A DNA stretch of 6,153 bases from contig RFWS01000065.1 in NCBI GenBank assembly GCA_009921985.1, positions 1 through 6,153 of the forward strand, given 5' to 3'. The notes under the pieces are model-generated. The model did not search any database, was not told the DNA's origin, and saw only the letters and a list, made by a program, of their open reading frames with translations. The stretch comes from a bacterium (GTDB lineage Bacteria; Verrucomicrobiota; Verrucomicrobiia; Methylacidiphilales; Verrucolacustridaceae). Of the stretch, positions 4,917 to 6,153 are shown piece by piece (the first letter of the stretch is position 1; every line of letters begins with the position of its first letter). Made by a program: the position numbers and the translations under genes.

Positions 4917-5996
4917 TTACTTCTTCCCCCCCACCACGACCGTCTCGGAAGTTTCCGCCGGTTTACCGGAAAGCTTGGCTTGTAGGCCTTTTTCAATTCG
5001 TGCGTACAAGGCCGGATCTTTCTTTAGCTCCTCCTTGGCCGCATCCCGCCCCTGCGCGAGTTGCTTGCCCTCATAGGCGATCCAGGCCCCCTTCTTTTCC
5101 ACCACATTGTGCTCGATGGCGGCGTCGATCAGCGACCCCTCCCGCGAGATCCCCTCGTTATACAGGATGTCGAACTCCGCCTCGGTGAAGGGAGGCGCCA
5201 CCTTGTTCTTCACGATCTTCACGCGGGTCCGGTTCCCGATCACCGTGCCGTCCGGAATCTTGATGGCGTTGATCCGGCGAATGTCCACCCGCACGCTCGC
5301 AAAGAACTTCAGCGCCCGACCTCCCGGTGTCGTCTCCGGATTCCCGAACATCACCCCGATTTTCTCCCGGATCTGGTTGGTGAAGATGCAAACCGTCCGC
5401 GCCCGGCTGATCAGCGCCGTCAGCTTCCGCATGGCGCTGCTCATCAGCCGCGCCTGCGCCCCGACCGTCGCGTCCCCGATCTGCCCCTCCAGCTCATGCT
5501 TCGTCACTAGGGCGGCCACGCTGTCCACCACCACCACGTCCAGGGCGTTCGAGCGGATCAGGGTCTCGGCGATATTCAGCGCCTCTTCGCCCGAATCAGG
5601 CTGCGAAACCAGCAGCTCATCCATGTTCACGCCCAGCTTCTTGGCGTAGACAGGATCCAAGGCGTGCTCCACGTCGATGAACGCCGCCGTCCCGCCCCGT
5701 TTCTGGGCGTTGGCGATCGCCGTCAGTGTCAGCGTCGTCTTCCCGGAGGACTCCGGCCCAAAAATCTCCACAATGCGTCCCCGAGGGAACCCCCCCGTTC
5801 CCAAGGCCGTATCAATCGCGAAACACCCGGTGGGAATGACGTCGATCTTCAGCTTTGCGCTGGCGTCGCCCAGCCGCATGATCGCGTTGTCCCCGTAGGC
5901 CTTGACGATCGATTGCAGGGCCAAGTCCAGATTGCGTCGTTCCGCGGATTTCGATCCCTCCGCCTTCTCGTTTTTTTCTGCCGTTTTGGGTGCCAT
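4917..5996 (-). CDS. recA: Recombinase RecA
   Basis: RecA forms ATP-dependent filaments on single-stranded DNA, performs strand exchange in recombinational repair, and acts as co-protease in the SOS response. The 359 residues are full length. A lysine-rich N-terminus leads into RNLDLALQSIVKAYGDNAIM. Walker A GPESSGKT is at 80-87, the catalytic glutamate E110 is in FIDVEHALDP (usually FIDAEHALDP), and Walker B VVVVDS is at 154-159. Loop L1 is around 171-179 (GQIGDATVG). NQIR at 207-210 contains the allosteric glutamine, and loop L2 with GVMFGNPETTPGG is at 214-226. KNKVAPPF (263-270) and EGISREG (281-287) complete the core. The C-terminus ends VVVGGKK, without the strongly acidic tail of E. 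coli RecA. The ATG at 5996 has GGAGG 11 bases upstream, overlapping the end of the preceding gene, so translation is probably coupled. No LexA-type box is visible in the 157 bp upstream. Confidence 0.98.
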   Translation of the reverse strand: MAPKTAEKNEKAEGSKSAERRNLDLALQSIVKAYGDNAIMRLGDASAKLKIDVIPTGCFAIDTALGTGGFPRGRIVEIFGPESSGKTTLTLTAIANAQKRGGTAAFIDVEHALDPVYAKKLGVNMDELLVSQPDSGEEALNIAETLIRSNALDVVVVDSVAALVTKHELEGQIGDATVGAQARLMSSAMRKLTALISRARTVCIFTNQIREKIGVMFGNPETTPGGRALKFFASVRVDIRRINAIKIPDGTVIGNRTRVKIVKNKVAPPFTEAEFDILYNEGISREGSLIDAAIEHNVVEKKGAWIAYEGKQLAQGRDAAKEELKKDPALYARIEKGLQAKLSGKPAETSETVVVGGKK

Positions 5997-6002
5997 AAAG
6001 GA

Positions 6003-6152
6003 TTAAACCTCCGTTTTGGAAAAAGGATTCGCTCCTTGTTGAATTTTTTTTCGTAGCAGGTCCAAAGCTGCCTGGGAAGCCATCCCCTTGAAGGTTTTCC
6101 GCTCGGGTACCAACTTCTTTTCAACAGTTTCCACACCCCCAGCCCCCGCAAT
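6003..6152 (-). CDS. C-terminal fragment, possibly IMP dehydrogenase / GMP reductase family
   Basis: Forty-nine residues and TAA (6003-6005) of a gene whose start lies beyond the right edge. The sequence opens IAGAGGVETVEKKLVPERKT, followed by FKGMASQAALDLLRKKIQQG, and ends ANPFSKTEV. The spacing AG...(about 19 residues)...GM(A/G)S and the basic residues before it resemble the IMP dehydrogenase motif LAG-T-ESPGE-...-YRGMGS, where the flap region begins. GMAS is seen in some related short members. If so, the usual longer C-terminal segment with the flap arginine/tyrosine pair would be missing, as only 23 residues follow GMAS. The match is a short, by-eye alignment, so the identity is tentative. 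That it is coding is better supported: the frame is open and it ends 6 bp before recA with the recA ribosome binding site inside its last codons. Confidence 0.6.
   Translation of the reverse strand: MAGAGGVETVEKKLVPERKTFKGMASQAALDLLRKKIQQGANPFSKTEV
6008..6012 (-). promoter_or_regulatory. Ribosome binding site of recA
   Basis: GGAGG on the minus strand lies 11 bases before the recA ATG and inside the ACG-GAG-GTT codons of the upstream gene. It is the only clear Shine-Dalgarno in the window and supports ATG 5996 as the start. Confidence 0.75.
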
Positions 6153-6153
6153 C

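Noticed and set aside
5997..6153. SOS (LexA) box controlling recA
   Set aside because: No CTGT-N8-ACAG or GAAC-N4-GTTC type site upstream; recA appears to be read from a promoter beyond the window.

Overview
The window looks like ordinary chromosomal sequence from a moderately GC-rich Gram-negative bacterium. The RecA sequence style and the near-absence of Shine-Dalgarno motifs hint at the Verrucomicrobiota or a related PVC lineage. That placement is inference and of low confidence, because no marker here is decisive. I see no mobile element, phage gene, CRISPR array, rRNA or tRNA.

Layout, left to right. Positions 1-1426 (minus strand) hold the start of the cell-shape operon: mreB followed by mreC, which runs off the left edge. 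mreB is broken by a frameshift near 557, and the same spot has lost about six codons of the conserved nucleotide-binding GGGALLRG region. A 91-bp divergent gap follows. Then come two plus-strand genes, a stand-alone Lon substrate-binding-domain protein (1518-2123) and a type I 3-dehydroquinate dehydratase, AroD (2258-3022, probable TTG start). They are separated by a 134-bp AT-rich gap. AroD meets, tail to tail with only 4 bp between, a minus-strand gene for an unrecognised membrane protein with a long charged coiled coil (3027-3812). A 97-bp divergent gap carrying nested inverted repeats separates that gene from a plus-strand two-domain protein. This protein joins a cyclic-nucleotide-binding domain to an FHA domain (3910-4725). 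A 191-bp convergent gap full of inverted repeats lies between it and recA (4917-5996, minus). The last gene (6003-6152, minus, truncated by the window edge) ends 6 bp before recA. It resembles the C-terminal part of the IMP dehydrogenase / GMP reductase family and probably shares a transcript with recA.

How the genes work together: MreB and MreC belong to one elongasome complex. The others are unrelated housekeeping functions (protein quality control, aromatic amino-acid synthesis, recombination) plus one probable signalling adaptor. The window does not show a defence or biosynthetic system. The most useful second looks are the mreB lesion, the CNB-FHA fusion with its repeat-rich promoter region, and the structured gap beside recA.
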